DNA of 64,000 nucleotides from the NCBI RefSeq assembly GCF_018449605.1, contig NZ_JAAVUW010000002.1:558001-622000 (forward strand), read 5' to 3'. Each line of letters begins with the position of its first letter. Positions within the stretch are counted from its first letter, which is position 1. Origin of the DNA: Luteibacter sp. dw_328 (GTDB lineage Bacteria > Pseudomonadota > Gammaproteobacteria > Xanthomonadales > Rhodanobacteraceae). Below are positions 9,877 through 19,310 of the stretch, one piece after another. The notes under the pieces are model-generated. The model saw only the letters and a list, made by a program, of their open reading frames with translations, did not search any database and was not told the origin of the DNA. Both the position numbers and the translations under genes were made by a program.

Positions 9877-10306
9877 GTTCCATCCAACGGTCGCTGGCAT
9901 CGCCGCTGCGGCCGGGAGCCGAGAGCTCCTTGATCTGACGCATCAGGCGGAGGATCTGCCGATGCAGGTCTTCCATGTTCGGCCGACGGGCATCGAGCGT
10001 CTCGTGATAGACCGAGGCGATCCACAGGGCCACGCCACGGGTGGCAATCAGCGGGTTTTCCGACCGGGCTTTGCCCAGGCCGATGTCCGGACCGTGCCCG
10101 TAGGTGCTGTAGCGTTCTTCCGGCGGTGTGCCGTACAGATGGGGGAAGTCACAGGCGGCTGCCTGCTCCATTTCGCGCCGGACCAGCTGTTGCAGGTCGG
10201 CATGCGTGCGGACTGGCAGGGCCAGGACCACGCGTTCGATATCCGCGAGCTGCCTGCGGAGGCGAATTTCGCGATTGACGGCAATGAGATGGCTGACGAG
10301 ACGCAT
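9860..10306 (-). CDS. Hypothetical protein, about 148 residues
   Basis: A soluble, charged and mainly helical protein (NREIRLRRQLADIERVVLAL, later MEDLHRQILRLMRQIKEL) with no signal peptide, membrane segment or cysteine cluster beyond one C. I do not recognise the family. Coding is supported by codon structure: strong G/C in third positions, a clean stop in front of a hairpin, and no better frame on the other strand. It converges on the transglycosylase gene and precedes the psd gene on the same strand, 127 bases downstream of it. That 127-base gap contains a GTCACAAAGTGAC palindrome (about 10412-10424) but no clear terminator. Confidence 0.6.
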   Translation of the reverse strand: MRLVSHLIAVNREIRLRRQLADIERVVLALPVRTHADLQQLVRREMEQAAACDFPHLYGTPPEERYSTYGHGPDIGLGKARSENPLIATRGVALWIASVYHETLDARRPNMEDLHRQILRLMRQIKELSAPGRSGDASDRWMEPHAVA

Positions 10307-10433
10307 GGACGACTTCCCCTAGACGGATGCTTCTTCGGTCCAGGCCCTTCCCCCGAGGGGCACCAGAAGCCCGAAGCATACGCTGCCCATACGTCAAATG
10401 TAAGACGTTTTCGTCACAAAGTGACGCCTGCCG

Positions 10434-11288
10434 TCATGTCTGTGACGGGGCACCCACCCAGCGACCGATGCGTTGTCCGACGACAACCTGCTGTTGTGGC
10501 TGGAGGGCATCAAGCTCGTAACCCTCCGGCAGCAGCAGGATAACCGTGGAACCCATGTTGAACCGGGCCATTTCGGCAAATCTCTCGAGGCGGATATCGC
10601 GGCCGGCGCAGTCCACCCGGATGATGTCCGAGGCGTAAGGCGGGATGGCCATGCCGTCCCAGACCGTCGCCACGCTGGATACCAGGATGGCACCGACCAT
10701 GACCGAGACGAAGGGACCGTGCTCGCCCTGGAACCGGCAGACCAGACGCTCATTGCGGGCGAACAGGCGCGGGATGTCGGCGACGGCAAACGGAGCTACG
10801 CTGAAGATGCGCCCCGGCACGTGGGTGGTCCCGGTGAGCTCGCCTGTCAGCGGCATGTGCACCCGGTGGTAGTCGCGGGGCGACAGGTAGATCGTGGCGA
10901 AGCTGCCGTTGCGGAACGGTGCGGCCGCGGCTTCGTCGCCGAGGAGCTCGGCAGCCGTGTAGTCCTGACCCTTGGCCTGGAAGATCCGGCCGTCGCGAAT
11001 GCGTCCCGACTGGCTGATCCGACCGTCGGCAGGGCAGAGGATCGTCTGCGGGTCCGGATCGGCGCTGCGGGCCCCGGGCTTCAACTTGCGGGTGAAAAAC
11101 GCATTGAAATGCGCATAGCTGAGCGGGTCCGGCTGGGCGGCCTGGCTCATATCCACGTCGTACCGCTGCACGATCTCCCCGATCAGGAAATTCTTCCATG
11201 GGGCCCACTCCCACCGGGTCGCCCAATAAACGATGCGCGACAGGAAGCGGTGCGGGAGGATGTACTGCAGCAGGACGGTTGGCTTCAT
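10434..11288 (-). CDS. psd: Phosphatidylserine decarboxylase proenzyme
   Basis: 284 residues from the ATG at 11286-11288 (MKPTVLLQYILPHRFLSR, the usual Psd beginning). The protein makes phosphatidylethanolamine from phosphatidylserine at the inner membrane. Conserved blocks: FFTRKLKPGARS, PADGRISQSGRI, YLSPRDYHRVHMP (catalytic His region) and, near the C-terminus, FNMGSTVILLLPEG. The serine of the GST triplet is where the proenzyme self-cleaves and becomes the pyruvoyl group; the family text is usually LGST, here MGST, a tolerated difference. Monocistronic as far as can be seen. Confidence 0.95.
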   Translation of the reverse strand: MKPTVLLQYILPHRFLSRIVYWATRWEWAPWKNFLIGEIVQRYDVDMSQAAQPDPLSYAHFNAFFTRKLKPGARSADPDPQTILCPADGRISQSGRIRDGRIFQAKGQDYTAAELLGDEAAAAPFRNGSFATIYLSPRDYHRVHMPLTGELTGTTHVPGRIFSVAPFAVADIPRLFARNERLVCRFQGEHGPFVSVMVGAILVSSVATVWDGMAIPPYASDIIRVDCAGRDIRLERFAEMARFNMGSTVILLLPEGYELDALQPQQQVVVGQRIGRWVGAPSQT

Positions 11289-11561
11289 CGGCGGGAGTAT
11301 AGGGGAGGACGCGGCGACGTTCAGCCCGTTACTTCCGTTCACGTTTTGTGATCCCTGCATCCACGTTTCCTTCATGGGCGCGCGCTTATCAAGGGCCCAC
11401 GGGGCGATTCGCAACGATAACGTGCGAATCGCCGCTTCGCGCGTGGGTCGATGGTGACCACGGCCGGAGCGGAGGGAAGGGGGACTTCCGCCTTGCTGGC
11501 GATCAGGGATGTCAGGACGTGCACCACACCACCGGGACGCGGTGGAACGGGGTACGCGACG
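11289..11561. other. Intergenic region between divergent psd and autotransporter genes
   Basis: 273 bases shared by the two divergent promoters. It contains an imperfect palindrome GCGATTCGCAACGATAACGTGCGAATCGC at about 11404-11432 (written GCGATTCGCA ... TGCGAATCGC), a stem of ten bases around a nine-base loop, which could be an operator or an RNA hairpin for the autotransporter leader. No further gene is supported. Confidence 0.45.
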
Positions 11562-14500
11562 ATGAAAAAGCAGCACGCGACGTTCGGTCGCCCGCGGTCG
11601 GCGATCCGCAGGCACGATGTTTTGTTTCTTGCCGTGATGGCTGCCCTGGCCTCGATTCCCTGGCGAGCTCAAGCGCAAACCGTGACGCTCCCTGGTTACG
11701 ACCCGACGGTCAATGACAACCTCGTGGGTCAGACCGTCGTTCCCGGCGGCGGAACGGTCACGCTATCCGGCCCGCAGCTCTTTGCTGCCGGCGACTCCGG
11801 CACGCGCAACACGACGCTCGGTGCCCTCGATTCCCTGGGCCGGCTGATTTCCGGTACGCAATGGATCGGCGCCGCGCGCCTCAATCCCGGAAGCCAGAAC
11901 TTCGGCGTGAGCGTGCCCGATCCGATCACGGGTGGACGGCGGGTGGTGTCGACGTATGCCACGGCCAACCTCAATCCGACGGCGCCCGTGGACCTCAATA
12001 CGACGGTCCCCGATGTCGTCAACGTGAACAACCAGCAGTACATCAACGCACGTGTCGGCACGGTCACTGCGGCGGGCGGGACGTTGACCGTCAACATCGG
12101 CACCGCCGGCGCTGCGAGCACGGCCGCCACGAACGGCTGGACGATGGCGGCCAAGCAATCGTCGCTGTTCTATGCCGACGGCACCGGCACGGCCGCCAGC
12201 AACATCGACTGGACCTCGAATAACCGGATCACCTTCACCGGCGCGGTAGCCAACCCAACGGTTCCCAATACATTCGGCGTGTCCTTCGTCGCCCACTACG
12301 GCGGGACGTTCAACGTCACCACCAGTGACGGGGTGACCTCGTCGCACACGGTGAACAACGACGCCGATTTGCGGACCTACAACAACTTCCTGATCGCCCA
12401 GCTGCAGGCCGGCAACCTCGATCCAGCGCAGTACAACACGCTGTTCTCCCGCGGCTATACGTCCACGACGGAACAGATTACCTACGGACAGAGCGCTGAT
12501 AGCCCGCCCGACGAAGTCGCCCAACCCATCGGCAATCGCATCGTGATGCACCTGGTGGGAGCGAATGCACACGGAACGATTGCACCGGGCGCCACGCTTG
12601 AAGTGGTGAACGCAAACAATGGCGCGGTGCGCGGTGAAAGCGGTGCCACGGTGACCATCCAGGGCACGCTGGCCACGACGCATACGACGGGCGACGGCTC
12701 GGCCGTCATCCTCACCACCGGTAGCTCGGGGACAAACAGCGGTGTGATCAACGGGAACTTCTTCCGCACGGCGGCGGGCGCGGTGACCAACGGCGAGTTT
12801 GGTTCCAACGTGGTCGATGTGCAGTCGAACAGTACGTTCGCCAACAACGGGATCATCAACCTCGCGACGGGAAACTCCAACGGCGCAGGCAAGTCGACGG
12901 GCATTCGCGTCGGTGCCGGCGCAAGCGCCACCAATAGCGGCATCGTCAACGTCGGGGTCACGGGCTCGCGCTCCAACGGCTCGATGGACGGCATCTACCT
13001 CAACGATGCGACCGCGAACTTCATCAACACGGCCGGCGGCACGATCTACATAGGACGGGGCCCGCAACAGGATCCGGCGGTGGCACCTGCTGATGTCGCG
13101 ATCAACCAGCAAGCGGTCACCACCGGCATCAATGTCGCCGTGGGTGGCACGGTGAACAACCAGGGCAACATCACCATCGGCAGCCTCACGCAAAATGCGG
13201 CAGGCATCCTGGTGACATCGCCTACGGCAAACGTCACTAGTTCCGGCACGATCAACGTGAACGGTCGTGCGGCCGCCGTTCCCCGCGAAAACGATGGCAT
13301 CCTCGTGCAGAACGGTGGTGTCAGCGGCACGGTGGTGAACAGCGGCACCGTTAACGTCAACGGTGTGAATGGCGTCGGTATCAAGGCGCTTTCAACCACC
13401 GCCGCCGCTTCCACGGTCAGCTCGACGGGGACCATCAACGTCAGCGGCGGGGGCGATCCGTCCAGCGGGACACGCAACTTCGGTGTCTGGGCGGAGGGGC
13501 AGGGTACGGGGACGGCACGCGCGAATGTACTAGGGCCCGTGAACCTGCTGGGCGACGGTGCCATCGGCATTCATGCACGCGGTCGTGCGACGGTCACCGT
13601 AGCCGCCGGTGCTGCACCGGCCTTTTCCAGCGGCACAAAGCAGATCGGTTTCTTTGCGTTCGGAAACGACGCGCATATCAACGTCAACGGTGGTTCCAAC
13701 CTCGATGTGTCGACTGCACAGTCCACGCTGTTTCGCCTCGACAGCGGCGCAGACTTCGACGGTACCGGCCTGACCATGAGCGCGTCGGGGGCGCAGTCCA
13801 CCGGCATTCTCGGTAGCGGAACAGGGTCAGTGCTGAACACCCGCAACGCGAACATCACCGTGTCGGGCGCCGCTGCGCAGGGCGTCGTGGCCGAAGGCGG
13901 TTCGGCCGCGACGATCGACGCGGCGACGACCATGTCGCTGACCGGCGTGGGTGCCATCGCCGGCGTCGCGGATGGCCAGAAGCATGACCTTACCGGCGCG
14001 AACAGTGGCTCGGTGGTGCGCAGTACGTCACTCAAGAGCATGGCTAGCCTGACCTCTCCGCAGAGCGGCGTGACCGGGTACATCGCCCGGAACGGTGCAT
14101 CGTTGTCGAATGCCGGCGTGGTGAACTTTACCGGCGCGAACGCCACGGGCTTCATCGTGGAAACCAATGCGGCGGCGACCAATAGCGCGGCCGTCAATCT
14201 GAGCGGCCCGGCGGCGACGGGAGCCATCCTGCGCTCGGGTGGCACGTTCGCGAACAACGGCACGATCCACGTTTTGAGCGGAACCGGCGTGCGCGTGGAG
14301 GGAGCGGGCACGCAGCGCCTGAATCCGGCCGGGTCCATCATGGTGGACGACGGCCTTGCCGGCGTGCAGTTGATCAGCGGCGCGGGCCTCGCACTTGGCA
14401 GCGGCGATTCGGCGATCGTCACCAACGGGTCAGCCCATGGTGTACTGCTCGACGCGGGTGCGACGTCGTTGACGGCTTCCGGCACGACGATCACCACGCT

Positions 14501-17054
14501 GGGAACCGGCAACGCTATCGAGAACGCGGCCGAGATCGGGGCCATTACGCTCAGTGGTGCGACCTTGCACGTCGTCAATGGCGCTGGCCTGCGTACCGCC
14601 ACATCGATCGATCCGGCCTCGACGGCGACGGTCCAGGTGGACGGGGCGGGCGTCGGTTACGCGTTCCGTCGTGCAGATGGCAGTGCGGCGAGTACCAATC
14701 TCGTTACCGGCCCGGGCTTCGTCATCAACGGTAACGGTGCCGGCGCGACGGGCATCCAGGCATTGACCAACGGTGCAGTCGCCAGCGCAGCGACCGTGAA
14801 CATCCTCAATGCGGCGGGTGGCCCCGCGCTTCTCGCAGGCACGGCCTCGTCGGTGACCAACAGCGGCACCCTGAATTCGGTAAGTACGACGGCGCCGGTG
14901 GTGGACCTGTCCAACGGTACGGGTACGAGTTTCAGCAACAGCGGGGCAATCACGGCCGTGTCGCCGGCGGCTGTGGCCGTCCTCGGTAGCGCGGGTGACG
15001 ATACGGTCAACATTACCGCGGGATCGATCCAGGGCGATGTCGCCACCGCCGGTGGGAGCGATAACGTCACCTGGAGCGGTGGCACCCTCAACGGGGGTAT
15101 CACGATGGGCGACGGCCCAAACAATGTAGCGACCATCGGCAACGTCGACACGTCCAGCACGTATCACCTGCTGGCCGGAACGGGTGGCGGCAACACGCTC
15201 ACTTTTGACGGCACGCAGGCGCGAGGTGGCTCCTTCGCCACGGACACCCTCGGCAAAGGCATCAACCTCGGCAGCGGCTGGAACACGATCACCTTTGCCA
15301 ATGGTGCGGCGTTCACCCTGACCGATAACGTGCACCTTGCCAACAGCGACGTAATCATCGATCCGACGTCCACGCTGTTTGCCGGAGACAACGTGCATCC
15401 GGTGATTTTTGGTGCTGCGCCTGGTTCGGCCAACGTGAGCAACGCGGGCACCATCGATCTCACCAACGGAGCGGGTTCGCCAGGGAATACCCTGGACATC
15501 GACGGTTCGTACAGCGCCAGTGGTGGTCGCATCAACCTGGTGACCGACCTCAACGAGGGCGGGGCGCTCGGCAACCAGTCGACCGACCGCCTGCTCGTGC
15601 GGGGTGACGCCAGTGGCGAGACGCTCCTCAATATCACGCCTGCCACGACCAGTACGGGTGCGCTGACCGATCTCGATGCGAACGGCTATGTCAGCGCGAA
15701 CGAAGGTATTTCGGTCGTGCAGGTGGCGGGTGCTTCGACAGGCGGGGCGTTCCGCCTCAACGGCGGATATCTCGCCGTAGGGCCGTGGCAGTACGGACTG
15801 TATGCCTTCGCGCCCGGCAGTAGCGATGCGTCGCAGCGCGTCGTCACCGGTGCCACCTCAGGCAACAACTTCTGGGACTACCGTCTCGCCAACATACTGG
15901 TCTGCGACGGCCCGTGTCCCGCGCCCACGACGATCACACCGGCTCCCACACCCCCTGCGGGTGCGCCTTACGTGGCGCCCCCGTCTCCGCCAGGGACCAC
16001 ACCGCCTCCCGCCGGATCGCCACCCGGGACGCTTCCCACCGTGCCCACAGTGGCATCGTTACCGTCGGCGAATGCCCGCCGGGCAGTCGTTCCGCAGGTG
16101 CCGGCCTATATCGTTTCGCCCTCGGCACTTGCGATGTACAGCTATCAGAACGTCGATAACCTGCACCGTCGCCTCGGCGAGATCCGAGATATGGATGGTA
16201 AGGGTGAAGGGCTGGGCGGAGAAGCTTTCGTGCGTTTCATCGGTGGCGACTACACGTATTCCACCGATCGCTCCTTCAAGGAATTCGGCTACGACGCCGA
16301 CGTGGATACGCGCGCCGTACAGGTCGGCACGAACATCTTCGCCCTGGATACGGACAGCTCGGCATTGCGCGCCGGTGTCGCGTACACCCATGGCACGACG
16401 ACGCTCGACCCGAAGGCCGTGGATGGCCACAGTCACGCGAAGTTCTACGGTAACTCCGTCGCCATGTTCGTCACCTGGCAGCGCGCGAACGGCTTCTATG
16501 TCGACGTCGTGGCTTCGGGTGACCGGCAACAGGGCGATGTCGACACGGCGCGCGCGAAGAGCGAAGCGCGTTTGCGTGCGTCCGGGTGGACGGGCTCGGT
16601 GGAGACGGGGTATCCGTGGCGCTTCGACGACGGATGGGAACTCGAGCCGCAGTTGCAGTTGTCACGCCAGAACATCAGCCTGCACGACCAGGTCGATCGC
16701 GATGGGGTGACCACGCACTTCCAGACGTTCGAGCAAACCATCGGCCGGGCAGGGCTGCGCTTCGACCGCACCTGGGTCAGCGACACCGGGCGCAAGGCGA
16801 CGCCGTACGTGCGGGTGAATTACATCCGCGGCTGGGGCGGCAACGCGAAGGTGGACGTCGGCGCGGAAGGGCTCGATCTGACCCAGGAGTTCACCGGCGG
16901 CAGCTTCGGGCGCATGGGTGAGATCGGTTTCGGCGGCACCGTGGGTTGGGCAAATCGGTTGTCCGTCTACGGCGAGGCGGACTGGCAGAAGAACCTCGGC
17001 GATGCTGGGACACGCGGTTGGGGTCTGAATCTGGGAGCACGCTGGGATTTCTGA
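11562..17054 (+). CDS. Large type Va autotransporter with beta-helix passenger
   Basis: 1830 residues. The ATG at 11562 gives MKKQHATFGRPRSAIRRHDVL followed by a hydrophobic core and AQA, an extended signal peptide of the autotransporter kind. The passenger (about 40-1450) is built of many short repeats with the pattern N-S/N/A-G-x-I/V (NNGIINLA, NSGIVNVG, NQGNITIG, NSGTVNVN, NAGVVNFTG, NAGTIDLTNG), each likely one rung of a right-handed beta-helix. A proline/threonine-rich linker (TPAPTPPAGAPYVAPPSPPG) leads to a C-terminal autotransporter beta-barrel (about 1540-1830) ending in ARWDF, the terminal aromatic residue recognised by the BAM complex. Probably a surface adhesin; no protease or lipase motif was seen. 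Confidence 0.92.
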   Translation: MKKQHATFGRPRSAIRRHDVLFLAVMAALASIPWRAQAQTVTLPGYDPTVNDNLVGQTVVPGGGTVTLSGPQLFAAGDSGTRNTTLGALDSLGRLISGTQWIGAARLNPGSQNFGVSVPDPITGGRRVVSTYATANLNPTAPVDLNTTVPDVVNVNNQQYINARVGTVTAAGGTLTVNIGTAGAASTAATNGWTMAAKQSSLFYADGTGTAASNIDWTSNNRITFTGAVANPTVPNTFGVSFVAHYGGTFNVTTSDGVTSSHTVNNDADLRTYNNFLIAQLQAGNLDPAQYNTLFSRGYTSTTEQITYGQSADSPPDEVAQPIGNRIVMHLVGANAHGTIAPGATLEVVNANNGAVRGESGATVTIQGTLATTHTTGDGSAVILTTGSSGTNSGVINGNFFRTAAGAVTNGEFGSNVVDVQSNSTFANNGIINLATGNSNGAGKSTGIRVGAGASATNSGIVNVGVTGSRSNGSMDGIYLNDATANFINTAGGTIYIGRGPQQDPAVAPADVAINQQAVTTGINVAVGGTVNNQGNITIGSLTQNAAGILVTSPTANVTSSGTINVNGRAAAVPRENDGILVQNGGVSGTVVNSGTVNVNGVNGVGIKALSTTAAASTVSSTGTINVSGGGDPSSGTRNFGVWAEGQGTGTARANVLGPVNLLGDGAIGIHARGRATVTVAAGAAPAFSSGTKQIGFFAFGNDAHINVNGGSNLDVSTAQSTLFRLDSGADFDGTGLTMSASGAQSTGILGSGTGSVLNTRNANITVSGAAAQGVVAEGGSAATIDAATTMSLTGVGAIAGVADGQKHDLTGANSGSVVRSTSLKSMASLTSPQSGVTGYIARNGASLSNAGVVNFTGANATGFIVETNAAATNSAAVNLSGPAATGAILRSGGTFANNGTIHVLSGTGVRVEGAGTQRLNPAGSIMVDDGLAGVQLISGAGLALGSGDSAIVTNGSAHGVLLDAGATSLTASGTTITTLGTGNAIENAAEIGAITLSGATLHVVNGAGLRTATSIDPASTATVQVDGAGVGYAFRRADGSAASTNLVTGPGFVINGNGAGATGIQALTNGAVASAATVNILNAAGGPALLAGTASSVTNSGTLNSVSTTAPVVDLSNGTGTSFSNSGAITAVSPAAVAVLGSAGDDTVNITAGSIQGDVATAGGSDNVTWSGGTLNGGITMGDGPNNVATIGNVDTSSTYHLLAGTGGGNTLTFDGTQARGGSFATDTLGKGINLGSGWNTITFANGAAFTLTDNVHLANSDVIIDPTSTLFAGDNVHPVIFGAAPGSANVSNAGTIDLTNGAGSPGNTLDIDGSYSASGGRINLVTDLNEGGALGNQSTDRLLVRGDASGETLLNITPATTSTGALTDLDANGYVSANEGISVVQVAGASTGGAFRLNGGYLAVGPWQYGLYAFAPGSSDASQRVVTGATSGNNFWDYRLANILVCDGPCPAPTTITPAPTPPAGAPYVAPPSPPGTTPPPAGSPPGTLPTVPTVASLPSANARRAVVPQVPAYIVSPSALAMYSYQNVDNLHRRLGEIRDMDGKGEGLGGEAFVRFIGGDYTYSTDRSFKEFGYDADVDTRAVQVGTNIFALDTDSSALRAGVAYTHGTTTLDPKAVDGHSHAKFYGNSVAMFVTWQRANGFYVDVVASGDRQQGDVDTARAKSEARLRASGWTGSVETGYPWRFDDGWELEPQLQLSRQNISLHDQVDRDGVTTHFQTFEQTIGRAGLRFDRTWVSDTGRKATPYVRVNYIRGWGGNAKVDVGAEGLDLTQEFTGGSFGRMGEIGFGGTVGWANRLSVYGEADWQKNLGDAGTRGWGLNLGARWDF

Positions 17055-17074
17055 CGGCGATGCTCTTGCCCTTG

Positions 17075-17155
17075 TAGGAGCCGATTCATCGGCGATCCCG
17101 CGGCAGCGGGGGCAGGTTCTCGGCTAGCACCCATTCGCCGATGAATCGGCTCCTA
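17075..17155. repeat. Inverted pair of REP-like elements
   Basis: Perfect 21-base copies at 17075-17095 and, in the opposite orientation, 17135-17155, enclosing CCCGCGGCAGCGGG-type sequence. They lie between the converging autotransporter and LysR genes. On the minus strand the first three bases of the repeat (TAG, 17153-17155) are the stop codon of the LysR gene. Confidence 0.88.
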
Positions 17156-18079
17156 CATAAGGCGGGCCCCGTCTGCGACGCGCTCCGTAAGAAAATCGAT
17201 AAACGCCCGCACCCGCAACGGAACAAACCGGCTGTGCGGGTAAAGAAGATTGAATGGACGTGACCGCCCGCCAAGTTGTGGCAGCAATTCAACGAGCGTG
17301 CCCTCAGCCAGGTCACGCTCGACGATGAAACGGTACGTCTGAAACACACCCGCTCCCGCGCGGGCAAGCGTCACCCCGCCCAGCACATCCTCGCCCACGG
17401 TGAATGCGCTCTCGGCTTCGAACTCCACATCGTCACCGGATTCCCGAAACAACCACGGAATCCGCCGCCCGCTGCTGGGCAGGTCGAACTGGATGCATTC
17501 CAGCGTCGCCAGCTCGGCGAGTGTTCGAGGGGGCGGCCTGCGTTCGAGATAAGCCGGAGAGGCGATTACTACAAGCGCCGCGTCTTCGAGGTGGCGCACG
17601 ATCATGGTGGAGTCCGCCTGCGCTCGCACACGAATGGCGAGGTCGAACGCATCGTCGGCAAAGGCGATGTTGCGATTGCTGATGTGCAGGTCGAGCAGGA
17701 CATCCGGGTGCTCGCGGTGAAACGCGGGCAAGAGCGGGAGTAAGCGGTAGTGCGCGTAGGTCGTGGGTACGCTGATACGCAGGCGACCGGCGGCGCGCCC
17801 CTGCTGGCCCGTCGCCATCTGCTCGGCTTCGGCGAACTGGGCGAGTGCCTGGCGGCTTTGGTCGAGGTAAACGCGTCCCGCCTCGGTCAGGCGGATGTTT
17901 CGGGTCGTGCGGACGAACAGGCGAACGCCGAGTCGTGCCTCCAGGCGGGCCACCGAGCGGCTCACCGCCGCCGGTGTGACCCCGGCCGCCGTGGCGGCGG
18001 CGGTAAAGCCCCCAAGCTCGCCGGCCAGGCAGAACAGTTCGATGCTGCCCAGCATCAGGTCGTCGAACTGCCTCTGCAT
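17153..18079 (-). CDS. LysR-family transcriptional regulator
   Basis: 308 residues from the ATG at 18077-18079 (MQRQFDDLMLGSIELF). The N-terminal winged helix-turn-helix shows GGFTAAATAAGVTPAAVSRSVARLE and RLFVRTTRNIRLTEAG, and the substrate-binding domain follows (RLRISVPTTYAHYRLLP, then YLERRPPPRTLAEL). It is divergent from an SDR/tautomerase pair and very probably controls it. A perfect palindrome TTACAC-C-GTGTAA lies just upstream of its start, the T-N11-A type box bound by LysR proteins. The stop codon comes from the flanking REP element. Confidence 0.92.
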   Translation of the reverse strand: MQRQFDDLMLGSIELFCLAGELGGFTAAATAAGVTPAAVSRSVARLEARLGVRLFVRTTRNIRLTEAGRVYLDQSRQALAQFAEAEQMATGQQGRAAGRLRISVPTTYAHYRLLPLLPAFHREHPDVLLDLHISNRNIAFADDAFDLAIRVRAQADSTMIVRHLEDAALVVIASPAYLERRPPPRTLAELATLECIQFDLPSSGRRIPWLFRESGDDVEFEAESAFTVGEDVLGGVTLARAGAGVFQTYRFIVERDLAEGTLVELLPQLGGRSRPFNLLYPHSRFVPLRVRAFIDFLTERVADGARLM

Positions 18080-18083
18080 GACG

Positions 18084-18096
18084 TTACACCGTGTAA
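18084..18096. promoter_or_regulatory. Candidate LysR operator in the divergent promoter region
   Basis: TTACACCGTGTAA is a perfect inverted repeat (six-base arms, one-base centre) fitting T-N11-A, only four bases upstream of the LysR start codon and about 110 bases before the SDR gene. The position suits autorepression and activation of the divergent gene. Confidence 0.55.
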
Positions 18097-18204
18097 TGAG
18101 TCTTGTGTCCCGGATCTTATTTATCCCTGTCTGCCGTAGCAATAGATTGTGTTCCAGCCCGGCGCCGCCTGGCCCCGGAACACACAATCAGGAGTTCAAT
18201 CCTC

Positions 18205-18939
18205 ATGAGCACGAACAAGACAGCCATCGTCACCGGTGCCTCCAGTGGCCTTGGATTCGCCATCGCCAAGGCTTTCCTTGACCTCGGTTACAACGTCGTC
18301 GGTAACGCCCGCACCCAGGAGCGCCTCGACACGGCAGCGGCTGAACTCGGCAACCCGGACCGGTTCCTCGGCGTGGCGGGTGACATCAGCCTGCCGGAAA
18401 CCGCCGAGCGCCTGCTCGATCACGCGCTGGAAGCCTTTGGCCAGGTCGATGTGCTGGTGAACAACGCTGGCATTTTCGTCGCGCGGGATTTCATCGACTT
18501 CACCGCGGCGGAAATCGACTCGGTGATCGACACCAACCTGCGTGGCTTCATCTATCCCACCCAGGTCGTCGCTCGCCACATGGTCTCTCGCAACCAGGGC
18601 AGCATCGTCAACGTGACGGCATCGGTAGGCATGCAGCCGGATCGTAATGTCCCGGGCACGATGGCTGTGTTGACCAAGGGTGGGTTGAACGCCGTGACAC
18701 GTGGACTTTCGATCGAGCTTTCGCGCCATAACGTGCGCGTCAATGCCGTGGCGCCGGGCGTCATCGACACCCCGATGCACTCACCCGAGACACACGACTT
18801 CCTCAGTGGCCTGAATCCTGCCGGTCGCCTGGGTACGCCGGAAGAAATCGCCGAGGCCGTGGTTTACCTCGCGCAGGCTTCCTTCATCAATGGCGTGGTC
18901 CTGCCGGTCGACGGCGGCGGCACCGCCGGTCGCTGGTAA
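18205..18939 (+). CDS. Short-chain dehydrogenase/reductase-like protein lacking the catalytic tyrosine
   Basis: 244 residues, start at ATG 18205 with AGGAG ten bases before. A classical SDR fold is clear: TGASSGLGFAIA (NAD(P) binding, 10-21), NNAG (86-89), N111, S140 in VNVTASVG, K158, and the C-terminal NGVVLPVDGGGTAGRW. In the YxxxK motif the tyrosine position is A154 (PGTMAVLTKGGL), so the normal proton donor is absent. It may be an altered-mechanism enzyme, a binding protein or an inactive relative. Spaced eight bases before a tautomerase gene, and divergent from the LysR gene that probably controls both. Confidence 0.85.
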   Translation: MSTNKTAIVTGASSGLGFAIAKAFLDLGYNVVGNARTQERLDTAAAELGNPDRFLGVAGDISLPETAERLLDHALEAFGQVDVLVNNAGIFVARDFIDFTAAEIDSVIDTNLRGFIYPTQVVARHMVSRNQGSIVNVTASVGMQPDRNVPGTMAVLTKGGLNAVTRGLSIELSRHNVRVNAVAPGVIDTPMHSPETHDFLSGLNPAGRLGTPEEIAEAVVYLAQASFINGVVLPVDGGGTAGRW

Positions 18940-18947
18940 TCGCCAAC

Positions 18948-19160
18948 ATGCCCTACGTCAACGTTCGTATCACCAAAGAAGGCAATACGCCTGAGCAGAA
19001 AGCCCAGGTCATCGCCGAGATCACCGAGACTCTCGAGCGCGTCCTTGGCAAACCACCGGAGGTGACCTTCGTGGTCATCGACGAGGTGCCGATGGAGGAT
19101 TGGGGCTACAAGGGATTGCCCACGTCGAAGTTGCGGCCACCGAATCCCGGCCCGCTCTGA
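18948..19160 (+). CDS. 4-oxalocrotonate tautomerase family protein
   Basis: 70 residues. The start MPYVNVRITKEGNTPEQK places proline directly after the initiator methionine, so removal of Met exposes the catalytic Pro1 of the tautomerase superfamily. Length and the VTFVVIDEVPMEDWGYKG block fit the small 4-OT type subunit, which works as a hexamer or dimer in keto-enol conversions. It follows the SDR gene by eight bases and is followed by a strong terminator, so the two form a two-gene operon; the substrate is unknown. Confidence 0.88.
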   Translation: MPYVNVRITKEGNTPEQKAQVIAEITETLERVLGKPPEVTFVVIDEVPMEDWGYKGLPTSKLRPPNPGPL

Positions 19161-19172
19161 TTACCGACATCC

Positions 19173-19204
19173 AAAGCCGCTGACGAAACTCAGCGGCTTT
19201 TTTG
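19173..19204 (+). terminator. Rho-independent terminator after the SDR/tautomerase operon
   Basis: AAAGCCGCTGA-CGAAAC-TCAGCGGCTTTTTT: an 11-bp stem with a T-run, 12 bases after the tautomerase stop codon. Confidence 0.9.
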
Positions 19205-19310
19205 GTCCTTCGCGGAATGCCAGGGCGCCGAAGGGGTCGGTTCGCTCGCGTTGCGAGTGCGTGTTTTTAGCGGCTCGCGCGCCGCCGATTGCGTGAAGGG
19301 GTTAGGCGCA

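Noticed and set aside
10412-10424. GTCACAAAGTGAC palindrome upstream of the 148-residue hypothetical gene
   Set aside because: Could be a Crp/Fnr-like or terminator element, but it matches no consensus well enough to annotate.
11763-13193. Several open frames antisense to the autotransporter passenger
   Set aside because: They follow the passenger repeats in reverse and end at arbitrary points; no family text.
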